This document shows positions 22,404 through 34,235 of a stretch of 64,000 nt of DNA, in pieces. The DNA lies in contig CM022301.1 in NCBI GenBank assembly GCA_011799875.1, positions 211,379,888-211,443,887 of the forward strand. The letters run 5' to 3'. Position 1 is the stretch's first letter. Each line of letters starts with the position of its first letter. The position numbers and the translations under genes are program-made. Source of the DNA: Thinopyrum elongatum. Lineage: Eukaryota; Streptophyta; Magnoliopsida; Poales; Poaceae. The notes beneath the pieces were generated by a model, which searched no databases, was not told where the DNA came from, and worked only from the letters and a program-made list of their open reading frames with translations.

Positions 22404-24179
22404 TGATGGAAATATGCCCTAGAGGCAATAATAAAATGGTTATTATTATATTTCCTTAATCATGATAAAGGTGTATTATTCATGCTAGAATTGTATTGAC
22501 TGGAAACTTAAATACATGTGTGAATACATAAACAAATACCGTGTCCCTAGTAAGCCTCTACTAGACTAGCTTGTTGATCAAAGATGGTTAAGGTTTCCTA
22601 ACCATAGACATGTGTTGTCATTTAATAACGGGATCACATCATTAGGAGAATGATGTGATGGACAAGACCCATCTGTTAGCTTAGCATATTGATCATTCAG
22701 TTTATTGCTATTGCTTTCTTCATGCCAAATACATATTCCTCCGACTATGAGATTATGCAACTCCCGGATACCAGAGGAATACCTTGTGTGTTGTCAATCG
22801 TCACAACGTAACTGGGTGATCATAAAGATGCTCTACAGGTATCTCTGAAGGTGTTTGTGGAGTTGGCATAGATCGAGATTAGGATTTGTCACTACAGGTA
22901 TCTCTGGGCCCTCTCAGTAATACACATCATAAGCTTGCAAGCAAATGACTAAGGAGTTAGTTACGAGGTGATGTATTACGGAACGAGTAAAGAGACTTGC
23001 CGGTAACGAGATTGAACTAGGTATGAAGATACTGACGATCGAATTTCGGGCAAGTAACATACCGATGGACAAAGGGAATTACTTATGTTGTCATAATGGT
23101 TCGACCGATAAAGATCTTTGTAGAATATGTAGGAGCCAATATGGGCATCTAGGTTCCACTATTGGTTATTGACCGGAGAGGTGTCTCAGTCATGTCTACA
23201 TAGTTCTCGAACCCGTAGGGTCCGCACGCTTAACGTTCGTTGACGATATAGTGTTATATGAGTTATATGATTTGGTGACCGAATGTTGTTCGGAGTCCCG
23301 GATGAGATCACGGACATGACGATGAGTCTTGAAATGGTCAAGAGGTAAAGATTGATATATAGGACGATGATATTCGGACACCAGAATTGTTTTGGAGTGC
23401 ACCGGGTAGTCATCGGATCACCGGAAGGGGTTCCGGGAGGCCCCGGGAGGTCTATGGGCCTAATGGGCCAAGGAGAGGGGCACTCCAGCCCATAGAGGGG
23501 CTGCCGCGGCCCCTCCCTGGCCGCCGGCCCTAGAAGAAGGAAAGGGGGGCGCCACCTCCTCCTGCCTTTCCCCCCTTATGGGAGAAAGGAAAGGGGGGGG
23601 GGGGGCGCCACCTCCTCCTGCCTTTCCCCCCTTGTGGGAGAAAGGAAAGGGGGGGGGCGCCACCTCCTCCTTCCTTCCCCTTGGTGCCAAAAGAAGGAAA
23701 GGGGGGCTGGCCTAGGGCAGGAGCCCAAGTAGGATTCGGACCTACTTGGGGCGCCCCTTGGCCTCTTCCCTCTCCCTCCCACCTATATATATATATATGT
23801 GGGAAGGGGGTGCCTAGCACACCTAGAACAATTGCTTAGCCGTGTGCGGCGCCCCCCTCCACCGTTTGCACCCCCGGTCATATTTTCGTAGTGCTTAGGC
23901 GAAGCCCTGCAGAGATCACTTCACCATCACCGTCACCACGCTGTCGTGCTGCCGGAACTCATGCACTACCTCGCCGTCTTGCTGGATCAAGAAGGCGAAG
24001 GACGTCACCGAGCTGAACAAGTGCAGAACGCGGAGGTGTCGTACGTTCGGTAAACCCTTCCACTTACGGTCTACGAGGGTACGTAGACACACTCTCCCCT
24101 CTCGTTGCTATGCATCTCCATGGATAGATCTTGCGTGTGCGTAGAATTTTTTTTGTTTTACATGCAACGTTTCCCAATA
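22404..24179 (+). repeat. Copia LTR joining element A to a second leader
   Basis: 1776 bp, TGATGGAAATATGCC to TTTCCCAATA. It acts as the 3' LTR of element A on its left but is followed on its right by a primer-binding site and leader and not by host DNA. It contains a G-rich tandem repeat (23539-23706) and a TA microsatellite at about 23784-23799 where the TATA box of the family lies. Confidence 0.9.
23539..23706. repeat. G-rich tandem repeat within the LTR (about 49-56 bp unit)
   Basis: Units starting GGAAAGGGGGG occur at about 23539, 23588, 23644 and 23697. Each is followed by GGCGCCACCTCCTCC and a C-run. Guanine runs vary from 6 to about 13, so unit length varies. Confidence 0.85.
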
Positions 24180-25244
24180 GTGGCATCCGAGCCAGGTCTA
24201 TGCGTAGATGATATGCACGAGTAGAACACAAAGAGTTATGGGCGGTGATAGTCATACTGCTTACCACCAACGTCTTATTTTGATTCAGCAGTATTGTGGG
24301 ATGAAGCGGCCTGGACCAACCTTACATGTCCACGCACATGAGACCGGTTCCACCGACTGACATGCAACTAGTTTTGCATAAACGTGGCTGGCGGGTGTCT
24401 GTTTCTCCTACTTTAGTTGAATCGAATTTAACTATGGCCGGTCCTTGAAGAAGGTTAAAACAACAAACTTGATGAATCACCATTGTGGTTTTTGCGTAGG
24501 TAAGAATGGTTCTTGCTAGAAGCCCGTAGCAGCCACGTAAAACTTGCAACAACAAAGTAGAGGACGTCTAACTTGTTTTTGCAGGGCATGTTGTGATGTG
24601 ATATGGTCAAGATATGATGTGATATATGTTGATGTATGAGATGACCATGTTTTGTAATATTGACAACCGGCAGGAGCATTAGGGTTGTCTCTTTATTGTA
24701 TGAATTGCAAGCGCCATGTAATTGCTTTACTTTATCGCTATGCGTTAGCAATAGTTGTAGAAGCAATAGTTGGCGAGACGACCCCGACGCAATGATGGAG
24801 ATCAAGGTGTCGAGCCGGTGACGATGGAGATCATGACAATGCTTTGGAGATGGAGATCAAAAGCACAAGATGATGATGGCCATATCATGTCACATATTTT
24901 GATTGCATGTGATGTTTATCTTTTATGCATCTTATTTTGCTTAGAACGGCGGTAGCATTATAAGATGATCCCTTCACTAAATTTCAAGATAAAATTGTTC
25001 TCCCCGAGTATGCACCGTTGCCAAAGTTCGTCGTTCCGAAGCACCATGTGATGATCGGGTGTGATAGACTCTACGTTCACATACAACAGGTGTAAGACAG
25101 TTTTGCACATGCAGAATACTTGGGTTAAACCTTACGAGCCTAGCATGTACAGACATGGTCTCAGAACACTGGAGACCGAAAGGTCGAACGTGAGTCATAT
25201 AGTAGATATGATCAACATAGAGATGTTCACCATTGATGACTACC
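24180..25244 (+). other. Primer-binding site and leader of a second Copia copy (no gag)
   Basis: TGGCATCCGAGCCAGG at 24181 is a mutated primer-binding site. The rest aligns by eye with the leader of element B (2988-4070) up to ACTACCCCA near 25244, where it stops. It is joined to LINE sequence with no LTR or target duplication at the join. Confidence 0.85.
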
Positions 25245-26466
25245 CCAATTCCCAATTCCCAGTGATCTAGTATGCTGATGATACCATTTTGATACTACCA
25301 GCAGACTCGGCTCAGCTCAGACAAGTGAAAATCTCATATTGCATTATGCAGATTTCACAAGTTTAATAGTCAATTACAACAAGTCCCTTCTAATCCCAAT
25401 CAATGTGTCAGAGGACCCCCTATCCTCCCTTCTGTCCATTTTGGATTGCAAAAGAGGGGCCTTCCAATTCACATATCTTGAGCTCCCCATGAGCACTACT
25501 AAACCCAAGCTGGAAGACTTCAATCCTATCATGCAAAGAATTGAAAAGAGGCTATTTGGTGCTCCACAATGCTATCATATGATGGAAGAATGTTGCTGAT
25601 CAAATTTGTCTTTGCTTCTCTGGCTGTATTCTTCATGTGCACTTTGGCCCTTCCACCTGGAGTAATTACTCAGATCAATAAGTATTTAAGAAATTTTCTT
25701 TGGAGAAAGTATGGCATGGAAGATAAAGGATCTGCTCTCATAGCCTGGCATAAAGTGTGCAAGCCCAAACACCAGGGAGGAATGGGTATTTTGGATATCT
25801 CAGTCCACAATAAAATTCTATTGATGAAAAATCTCTTCAAATTCTAAAACAGAGAAAATATCCCTTGGGTCAAGCTGATCTGGGAGAAATATTATTCTAA
25901 CAGCACACTTGATGACAAGTTAGAGGGATCCTTTTGGTGGAAGGCCATTTGGCATTGGTCCCTGATTTCAAGGAGGCCAGTACTTGCAAGGTTGGCTCAG
26001 GAAACACTATTATTTTCTAGAAGGACCTTTGGGGTGGTGATTCAATGCAACATAGGTTCCCTGAGTTGCATTCTTTTGCAAAGGACACCACTCTTACCCA
26101 AAGCAAATTTAGCTCCTCTAATGATAAGTTTGATCACTTCCATACGCTTCTTTCCATACAAGCATAGGAACAACTTGGTCAACTGGAAGAAATATTGCCA
26201 GAACTAGAGAAGGAACAAAAAGATAGGTGAATCTGCAATGGTCAGACAGTCAAATACTCTTCAATGAAGATGTATAAGCATCTGATATGGGAAGAAGAAG
26301 GACACCCAATCTTCATGCTCATCTGGAGCAGTTCTAGCAGGCTGAAGCATAAAAATTTCTATTGGCTAACTGCATACAATAGAGCTAATACTAGGGCCCT
26401 TCTATAAAGGAAATGTATGCAATTGGATAATCCTTTCTACCCTAACTGCAACCTGGATGCTAAAGA
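25245..26466 (+). pseudogene. LINE (non-LTR) reverse transcriptase, 5' truncated
   Basis: The frame begins at the RT active site (YADDTILILPA, codons 25271-25282). Thumb sequence follows, typical of plant L1-type LINEs (SYDGRMLLIKFV near 25573, then WRKYGMEDKGSALIAW). A zf-RVT-like region continues at about 26240-26460 (FYWLTAYNRANTRALL). The catalytic first half of RT and the endonuclease are missing. Shifts near 25600 and 25845 and stops break it. It is split by a solo LTR at 26467 and continues at 28241. Confidence 0.87.
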
Positions 26467-28235
26467 TGTTGGGAATCGTTGCATGGAGAACAAAAAAATT
26501 TCTACGCACACGCAATGATCTATCCAAGGAGATGCATAGCAACGAGAGGGAAGAGTGTGCCTACGTACCCTCGTAGACCGTAAGCGGAAGCGTTTCACAA
26601 CGCGGTTGATGTAGTCGAACTTTCTTCGCGCTCCAACCGATCTAGTACCGAACGCACGGCACCTCCGCGTTCTGCACACGTTCAGCTCGGTGACGTCCTC
26701 GCCTTCTTGATCCAGCAAGACGGGCGAAGTAGTAGATGAGTTCCGTCAGCACGACGGCATGGTGACGGTGATGGTGAAGTGATCTCCGTAGGGCTTCGCC
26801 TAAGCACCACGAAAATATGACCGAGGGAGTAAACGGTGGACGGGGGCGCCGCACACGGCTAAGACAATGTTATGTCTTTCTGTGGCGCCTCCTCCCCACA
26901 TATATATTGGTGGGAGGGGAGGAGGCAGCCCCTAGGGCGCCCCAAGAGACCTGGCGGCAGCCCTAGGGCTGCTGCCTTGCCCTGCGCCCCCCCTTTCCTT
27001 ATATGAAGAAGGGGGAAGGAAAGAGGGGGGGAGAGGGAAGGAAGGGGGAGTCCTACTCCACACTTTCCTTTCCCTCCCCTATTTCCTTCTCCTCCTCATA
27101 GGCCGGCCTCTATAGGGGGCGCACCAGCCCCTTGTGGGCTGGTGTGTTCCCTCTCCTGGCCCATAAGGCCCATATCTTTGCCGGGGGTGCCCGAAACTCC
27201 TTTCCGGTGACCCGATAAGTACCCGGTACCCTCCGGAACACTTCCGGTGTCCGAATGCCATCGTCCTATATATCAATCTTTACATCTCAACCATTTACAG
27301 ACTCCTCGTCATGTCCGTGATCTCATCCGGGACTCCGAACAACATTCCGTCACCAAATCATATAACTCATATAATACTATATCGTCATCGAACGTTAAGC
27401 GTGCGGACCCTACGGGTTCGAGAACTATGTAGACATGACCGAGACACCTCTCTGTTCAATAACCAATAGCGGAACCTGGATGCTCATATTGGCTCCTACA
27501 TATTCTACGAAGATCTTTATCGGTCGAACCGTTATGACAACATACGTAATTCCCTTTGTCAATCGGTATGTTACTTGCCCGGGATTCGATCGTTGGTATC
27601 TTCATACCTAGTTCAATCTCGTTACCGGCAAGTCTCTTTACTCATTCCGTAATACATCACCTTGTGACTAACTCCTTAGTCATTTGCTTGCAAGCTTATG
27701 ATGTGTATTACCGAGAGGGCCCAGAGATACCTCTCCGATACTCGGAGTGACAAATCCTAATCTCGATCTATGCCAACTCAACAAATACCTTCGGAGATAC
27801 CTATAGAGCATCTTTATAATCACCCAGTTACGTTGTGACGTTTGATAGCACACAAGGCATTCTTCCGGTATCCGGGAGTTGCATAATCTCATAGTCGAAG
27901 GAATATGTATTTGACATGAAGAAAGCAGTAGTAATAAAACTGAACGATCATTTTGCTAAGCTAACGGATGGGTCTTGTCCATCACATCATTCTCCTAATG
28001 ATGTGATCCCGTTATCAAATGACAACTCATGTCCATGGTTAGGAAACCATAACCATCTTTGATCAACGAGCTAGTCAAGTAGAGGCTCACTAGGGACACG
28101 GTGTTTGTTTATGTATTCACACATGTATTTAGGTTTCCGATCAATACAATTCTAGCATGAATAATAAACCTTTATCATGAATAAGGAAATATAAAATAAC
28201 AACTTTATTATTGCCTCTAGGGCATATTTCCTTCA
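26467..28235 (-). mobile_element. Copia solo LTR inside the LINE
   Basis: This is a single reverse-oriented Angela-like LTR, TGTTGGGAATCG to GGCATATTTCCTTCA, 1769 bp. It is flanked by AAAGA at 26462-26466 and 28236-28240. No internal domain is present, so it arose by recombination between two LTRs of one element. Confidence 0.93.
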
Positions 28236-28240
28236 AAAGA

Positions 28241-28721
28241 AACTCCCTTGCATCTGCTTTGGGTCTGTGACTTTACCCAACAATGCACCTTGGTTCCTGG
28301 CAAAAAGAGGGTACTTCAATTTTTGAGGAAACGTATTGACATCAGCTCTCCTTCCAAAAAAATCATTACAAAAACTATAATCCTTGGCTGCTGGAATATA
28401 TGGATTCAAAGAAATGGCAAAGTTTTCATAGGTCAACAACCCACTATTCAAGCTTGGAAATATTTTCTAAAGTAGGATATGAAATTGCTCCAATTTTAGA
28501 TGAAAGAGAAGTTAGTGGGTGCCTTCAGTCTGTGGATAGCAAGTAACTTCTAGTTTTTTTCATGTGTACTATACCTAGAACTGGTATTGGCTGATGGCCT
28601 CTTAGATTCCTTCTTAGTATTTTTTTCATCCTTTTTGTCTCCCTCCTTGTACCATACCTTTTGTTTACTTAATGAAAATATACCCTAGAACAATTGTTCT
28701 ATGGTTTGCTGGTCAAAAAAA
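28241..28721 (+). pseudogene. LINE 3' end with poly(A) tail
   Basis: This continues the LINE of 25245-26466. The C-terminal coding piece at 28248-28475 contains ILGCWNIWIQRNGKVF, a common plant LINE C-terminal motif. A 3' UTR follows with ACTTAATGAAAATATACCC and GTTTGCTGGTC, ending in a short A-run at 28715-28721. Confidence 0.87.
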
Positions 28722-30900
28722 GGTATTATTTTGAGCGCCATTCCACATTGAAGTAACAAAAACATGTAGTAAAGTAAATAACAACCAAAGTATTTCGGAA
28801 ACTAGAAAATTTCTAAAACTTTTCACCCTGTAATGGTCGTTTAGACATGCGCCAAATGGTAACTTGGAGAAAATACCATTATGATTTTAATTATATTTGA
28901 TGTTTACAAAAACTAGAATATCTAAGAGATGTTTAGATTCTTAAAAGCAAACAATAGCTAGTGAAAATAGCTACCTTCAACACCAAGATAGGAAAACTGA
29001 TTTTGCACATGCGTGTTTTTAAGAGCAAAAATCATGTCTGGAATTGCTAGTTTCTCCATTGGACAAAAACATTTTCTCTCAGACCTCAAAACTACAAACA
29101 ATAATAATTTAATGACAAACCTATGATACACACCTTACGCATCAACGTCGGAAAAGGAAGTCCAAAATCATCAAAATGGAATCACTATCAAAAAGTAACA
29201 AAAGGCATTTTTAGGGGTTCAAACAATTTCTTCAAGAATAAAGGGTAATTAGTGAAAATAGCCACCTTTTAAAAAAAGGATAATTGATTTTTGTGTATGC
29301 TTATACTTCTTACATAACTCAAATTTGTTTATCATATTGCCAATTTCTATTAAATAATGCATGTTTTTTCTGCATACTCCAAACTTGTCACAAGATCAAT
29401 GTTAGCCAACATAGCATACACTTGTCACACATCATAACTGCAAAAGAAAAAAGAATTACCCCTGCCCCCCACCCCCACGCCCCAAAATTGTTTCTTGAAA
29501 TCAATAGAATAACAAAAGAATTGTAAGAAAAAATGGGCAAAAGGGGGCTGCCGCTAAGCTATTCGAACTTTGAACTTGGATTTCAAACTTTCAGTCATGG
29601 GTTGTGAAAAGATTAATGATAAATAAGTTCTAACAATATGTTTTGAGAAAATAAATATTGAAACTACAATCCCGACAAGAAACATGAAGTTAAATAAATG
29701 CGAACACAAAAGCCAAAAAATGTGAGTTACCTCTCCTAACGGTCACCGTACCAAGATCATGTGCACGTGCGTAGATTGTTTGGAGTATGTCAACTGACTC
29801 AGGGTCGCTGACGTGTGTCACCATGCAAGATCACGTGCACGGACATAGATTGTCTGGCCTACGTCAGCTGACTTTGGGTCACTGATGTGTGGGCTAGCTC
29901 GTAAGTTGACGTATGTTAGTGAATCCACAACCCATTTGCGGATCTGCAAGAAAACAAGACATGTAACCATTTATTCGGTAAGATTCAGATGATGTTCCCT
30001 AATTCTATACATGCATACTTTTCGGCTATAACATTTTCATGGGTGAAAAGTATCTTGTTTTTACACCGACATAGATCATTGTGTGTCTGTAAAGTTCTTC
30101 TATGTATTACAAACAATGATATATATTACTCGTACAATAATCTATCTGTAAATAGCCTACTTTTAACTAAAGCGGACTGTGAATATAATTTAAAGATTGT
30201 ATGCATAAACAACAAAATCACTATGTATAAGCTATCTGTTAAAATCCTACATACTCTCTGTAAATTTACAAAAAAATGTAATATTTCTTTATTCATTTCT
30301 CTTTCCTCCACGTCACTAAAATCTCTATGTGGCAACCCTCAATTGACGGTTGACTAGACAATGTGCTTCATTGTCCTTACATATGCATCCTTATTTTGGG
30401 CAGAGTCTCATGGGTGTGAAATCGTTGAAGAAAAAAAAATCATGATTGCCAAGTTGATTGCTTTCACACCAATATGCATGTTTTAACAAAAACTTCGCTA
30501 TTTTAACAACGAAGTTTTGTTTTCTTTGGACCTACAATAGGGTTCTTGTGGATGTGGATTCGTTAAGTTTTCAATCAACCAAAACCGTGTTTTCCCATGC
30601 GCTTCTAAATTTGGCACAAAATCAGTGATGTCCCTAACAAATCATACTGGCCAAAAAAAGTATTTACACCCAAATAAAAATGTTTCTTTATACGTGCATT
30701 TCTTTCACTAAATTTAGTATCAAGATTGTGAGATTGCCGCGTTTCCCATTAAATTTTCCACAAAGATACAATCACATCGCCAATAAGTACTCCAAAACAA
30801 ACACCTAGTAATAATTGTATATTAACTGTACAATCGTATCTCTTGGAAACAGGGGGAGCAAAATAAGGACTCTAAGAAAGAAAAGGAGAACAACCCGCAG
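28722..30900. other. Low-repeat, AT-rich intergenic sequence upstream of the gene
   Basis: No convincing coding frame or transposon structure is seen. It holds an ACGT-rich tandem repeat (29753-29892) and a small hairpin at 30486-30520 (ACAAAAACTTCG paired with CGAAGTTTTGT, 12-base loop). It probably contains the distal promoter of the gene at 31073. Confidence 0.6.
29753..29892. repeat. 74-bp tandem duplication with ACGT cores
   Basis: Copy 1 starts AAGATCATGTGCACGTGCG at 29753 and copy 2 starts AAGATCACGTGCACGGACA at 29827. Both contain TGCACGTG or CACGTGCAC cores, GTAGATTGT/ATAGATTGT, and CAACTGACT/CAGCTGACT. ACGT cores are binding sites of bZIP and bHLH factors (G-box or ABRE type). Whether they act on the gene 1.2 kb downstream is inference. 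Confidence 0.7.
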
Positions 30901-30953
30901 AAAAAAAAATGGAAAGAAATGGGGCGGAAAAATCTCAATCTCCAGTTCCCAAC

Positions 30954-30960
30954 TATAAAT
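30954..30960 (+). promoter_or_regulatory. TATA box of the 31-kb gene
   Basis: TATAAAT lies about 120 bp before the chosen start codon and is followed by GC-rich, pyrimidine-rich sequence, as in a grass core promoter. The transcription start would be near 30985. Confidence 0.65.
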
Positions 30961-31072
30961 GCACACCCCCACGACGCCTCGGAGCCGCCTCCTCCCTCCC
31001 TCCCTCGCTCCCCGCTCTCCCGGCCCCCATTGCCGCACTACCCAAGCCCGCGTCCTTGCCCCGCCTCCTCCC

Positions 31073-32583
31073 ATGGCCGACTGCTACGCGCCGGCCGACA
31101 TGGACGAGCTCCACAGGCGGTGGCTGCCGCGGGAGATTTTTGCCGATATTGGCATCGCCGACGCCGCCCCGCCATCCGCCGCCGCCGTCGAGGACGTCGC
31201 GGTGCACCTCACCGGCATCCTCGGCAGCAAGGAGGGACTTCCGCGCCCGCCTCCGCCTCCGCCGGCACCGGCCCCTCACCACCGCCACCACGCGTCGCAG
31301 GTTCGTAGGCGCTTTCTCGGCGGACAGCAAACATTCGGGGTTTTGGTTGGTTATATATGCTTGGTTAACTGATCGAGGTGGCGTACGTGCGTGGCTGTTT
31401 GCAGGTCTCGGGGCTGGGAGGGACGGCTCCTGTGGTGTACGGCGGCGGGAGTAATGGTGGCGGCGTGCCGGCGCCGTGGCCGGTCTTGCCCTACTCGCCG
31501 CCCCAGTGGCAGGTGAGCGGACGCGGCCTCTGTTACTGCTCTTCCTCCCTTCTTTTAATCCCTCCCTTTTTTGTTTTTTCGTTTTCCCCTTGTTGGCTTG
31601 TGAGTTCGATTTCTGCACCCTTTTTTAACGCTGGTGATGATTGCTTTCCTTCCAGGTCCCGACCAATTTCGCCAACGGCGGCGGCAGCGCCCGTTTCCTG
31701 GGCCCAAGGCATGCTCCGCCACGGCCCTCCCACGGCCCTCCGCCGGCCAAGCGGCGTCTCGGCGGCACCGGTGGTACCGGCGTGTTCCTGCCGCGCGCCC
31801 AGGGGTACCAGTACCAGCACAAGGCTGCGACCAAATCTCCGGCCAAAGGTAACGCCCGGCGCCTCTTGTTTTCTTGTGCTCCGTTCTGCGTTACTGCTGC
31901 TGCGGTTTGGGTTTTGCATGGATCTCGTGTTGGGCTTTGGGCCGCTTGGGTGCATGGCTGGGAATACCAAATCTTCGCTGCATCCGCGTGAACCTACTGC
32001 GCATGCTTCATCAGTTATTGATGTTTTCCTTGGCATGAAGTAGTAGTACTACTTTTCGAGCATTGCGAGGCTTTAATTGGTCGAATTGAACACGCTGATT
32101 ACCCCACCCCATGGATATGCTGCAATATTACCCATGAATGAATGAATGATAAATTGCCCGTTACCATCTGATGATAGATAGAGCCCACATGCGACTCGAC
32201 TGTTCCATTGGATGCCATGCCATGCCATGCCATGGAAAACAGAAATGGATCTCTGCAATGCAGGAACCCTGCGTTTTGGACAGTGCGCTCTGCCCCGTGC
32301 AGGAGTAAATCTGTTGCCATCAAAGTACCCAGCCCGCCCTGGGCTCTGCCGACCCTGACACTTTGCGTTTTTCTCCACAGCTACAAAAGATTGCTTAATT
32401 ATGGCCATTCATTTGTTGTTATGTACTTACGCAGGCAGGAATCCACCAAAGGAGTTACTCCAGGGGCAGTACCAGCCAGAGCAGCAGCAGCAACGCGCAG
32501 ACGAAGAGGAGGCAGCGGAGACGACGCACAAGCAAAAGGCAAGTGCAGCATTGCTAGCGCTGCCCCAGGAGTGGACTTACTGA
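31073..32583 (+). CDS. Uncharacterised plant protein, 225 aa, four exons
   Basis: Exons are 31073-31300, 31405-31512, 31656-31848 and 32435-32583. All three introns are GT-AG (phases 0, 0, 1), and the joined exons total 678 bp with stop TGA. The N-terminus (residues 1-35) has the acidic and aromatic motif DELHRRWLPREIFADIGI. Residues 58-74 are Pro/His-rich and 77-112 Gly/Pro-rich. A basic patch KRR at 144-146 could be a nuclear signal. GTGVFLPR (about 152-159) and the C-terminal LPQEWTY (219-225) look like conserved motifs of a small plant family that I recall but cannot name. No known catalytic domain, signal peptide or membrane segment is seen. An in-frame ATG at 30959 overlaps the TATA box and is unlikely to be used. 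Nothing appears broken. Function unknown; role in transcription is only a guess. Confidence 0.82.
32212..32234. repeat. ATGCC microsatellite in intron 3
   Basis: About four copies of a 5-bp ATGCC/CATGC unit lie within the 586-bp third intron of the gene. Confidence 0.75.
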
Positions 32584-32683
32584 GCGGGACGAGATGATGG
32601 CGAACAAACCAGTGCAGTAGCTAGCTAGCAGATCATGTTTAGTGTTGTTTTGTCGCGTCATGCAGGCAGCAATAATAATAATG

Positions 32684-32849
32684 AATAAAATATGACTAAT
32701 AAGGAGTGCAGGTTTGGTGTAGTAGTAGTAGGGTGGGATTACAGTCTTATAATAGTACCATTAGCTGAGAAAACTATGGCGGATCCCTTGGTGTATCATC
32801 ATCTTGTACTACAACCAGCTGTAATAAAGTGGCGGCTATGATGAATAAA
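32684..32849 (+). terminator. Poly(A) signals of the 31-kb gene
   Basis: AATAAA occurs at 32684-32689, 32823-32828 and 32844-32849, 100 to 265 bp after the stop codon. Each lies near T- or GT-rich sequence, consistent with alternative 3' ends. Confidence 0.6.
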
Positions 32850-33397
32850 GGTTGTGCCATCTCAAGAATTGTTATCCTTCTGTCGTGTTTGCTGCTGCAA
32901 TGCAATACAATGCAGACGTAGTGGTAACTTTCTTTTACTCCGTTGGCTGGCCATATCTGGTTCGGAGTACAGCATGGGGCGCACGCGACAGAAGGCGATG
33001 CCCAAATTGCAGCCCTGGAATGGAAAGTGAGCAGTGGTGCGCGCAGGACACACAGTACACAGAGCAGGCGCAGCAGTACGGTGGCTTTTCTCAGTCTCCC
33101 TACACCCTCCTGCCTGCTCACGGACAAGGTGGCCACTGCTGGCCCAAGAAACCGGTCAAAAGCATCCTAGACCGTGGTATTGTTTAGCTTATTTCTGTGC
33201 TGTTTCTCTGAGACAAGATAGGACAAGCACCAATGGTGGGAGGAGGCACTGATCCGACCGTGGATCCTCCGCGGCACACCCCGTGTTCCGAGAAATTTTA
33301 GTGTTTCTTTACCGTGGAAGAAGCATGGCGCCGGTTCGATCATCTCTTGGTTTGGCCTTCATGCCAGTACCACGTTTTGGCATCAATTTGAGACGGT
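32850..33397. other. Intergenic sequence downstream of the gene
   Basis: Nothing is recognised in this stretch. The open frames in it are short and have no domain signature. Confidence 0.5.
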
Positions 33398-33529
33398 GAG
33401 AGCAACTCCAATACGCCGACCCAAACGGACGGTTTTTTTGTCCGTTTTTTTTTGTTTGTTTGGGTCGGCTACCCGCTCGGTGTTCGTCTTTTTTTTTTAT
33501 TTGGGTCGGCAGTGCGTCTAACATGAGCA

Positions 33530-33904
33530 TGTTGATGAGACTACCGCCCCAGAATTAGCTGAAGCACTAGCGCTACGGCGTGCGGTGATTCTCACCCGTG
33601 AGGAAAGATTTTCAAGGGCCGTTTTTCAGTCAGACTGGTTGTCACTTATCCAGAGAACCAATGCTTCGACGGTTGATCGCTCGCCGGTGGGGCTCATCGT
33701 CGCTGATATCAAGGAGTTGGCGTCGTTCTTCTCATCTGTTCGCTTTAGTCATGTAAATCGTTTGTCGAATGTCACGGCACATATTCTAGCTAGATTTTGT
33801 GATTCCTCTAATGACTCTATTTTTCATGTAACCCCGGATTGTATCCGGGAGGCACTCTCTCTTGATTATACTTGATCAATAAAGCGCGATATTCCTAAAA
33901 AAAA
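33530..33904 (+). pseudogene. LINE 3' fragment: RNase H-like domain and poly(A)
   Basis: The frame at 33585-33875 matches the plant LINE C-terminal RNase H-like domain (RVT_3 type), with ELASFFSSVRFSHVNRLSN followed by AHILARF. It ends with AATAAA-like sequence and an A-run at 33897-33904. The rest of the LINE is absent (5' truncation, usual for LINEs). The exact left boundary is uncertain. Confidence 0.75.
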
Positions 33905-34235
33905 CAAGCCGACCCATATTTGCCGGCGTGGCCGACTGGCCGCCCTTTTTCAACAAATATGCACGTAAATATATAGTTTCACAACCAAATAGAGCATCGT
34001 TTCACAACCAAATAAAGCATAGTTTTACAAGCCGAATAAAAATTAAATTGCCTCACATAGTTTCACAAGCCGAATAAAAAAGATACATCTATTGGTTGTC
34101 AACATGAGCCCACATATTCTCAACCAAATCATTTTGCAGCTGCATGTGAGTTTCCCAATCACGCATTTCATGATGAAATTGGGTGAACTGTTCAAACGTT
34201 GCCGCTCCTCCATGCTCAGGCACAACATTCTCACC

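Noticed and set aside
23460..23820. Glycine/proline-rich frames of 68 to 96 codons on the minus strand
   Set aside because: They are translations of the G-run minisatellite within an LTR.
29284..30357. Frames of 80 and 122 codons upstream of the gene
   Set aside because: They are AT-rich, without motif, with poor start context and no splice partners. Likely chance frames.
30909..31618. Long overlapping frames on both strands around the gene (181, 129 and 221 codons)
   Set aside because: They are GC-rich shadow frames. They cross the splice sites and TATA box of the four-exon gene and lack domain motifs.
31378..32043. 221-codon plus-strand frame through exon 2 to intron 3
   Set aside because: It reads through intron 2 and is out of frame with exon 3. 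The spliced model explains the region better.
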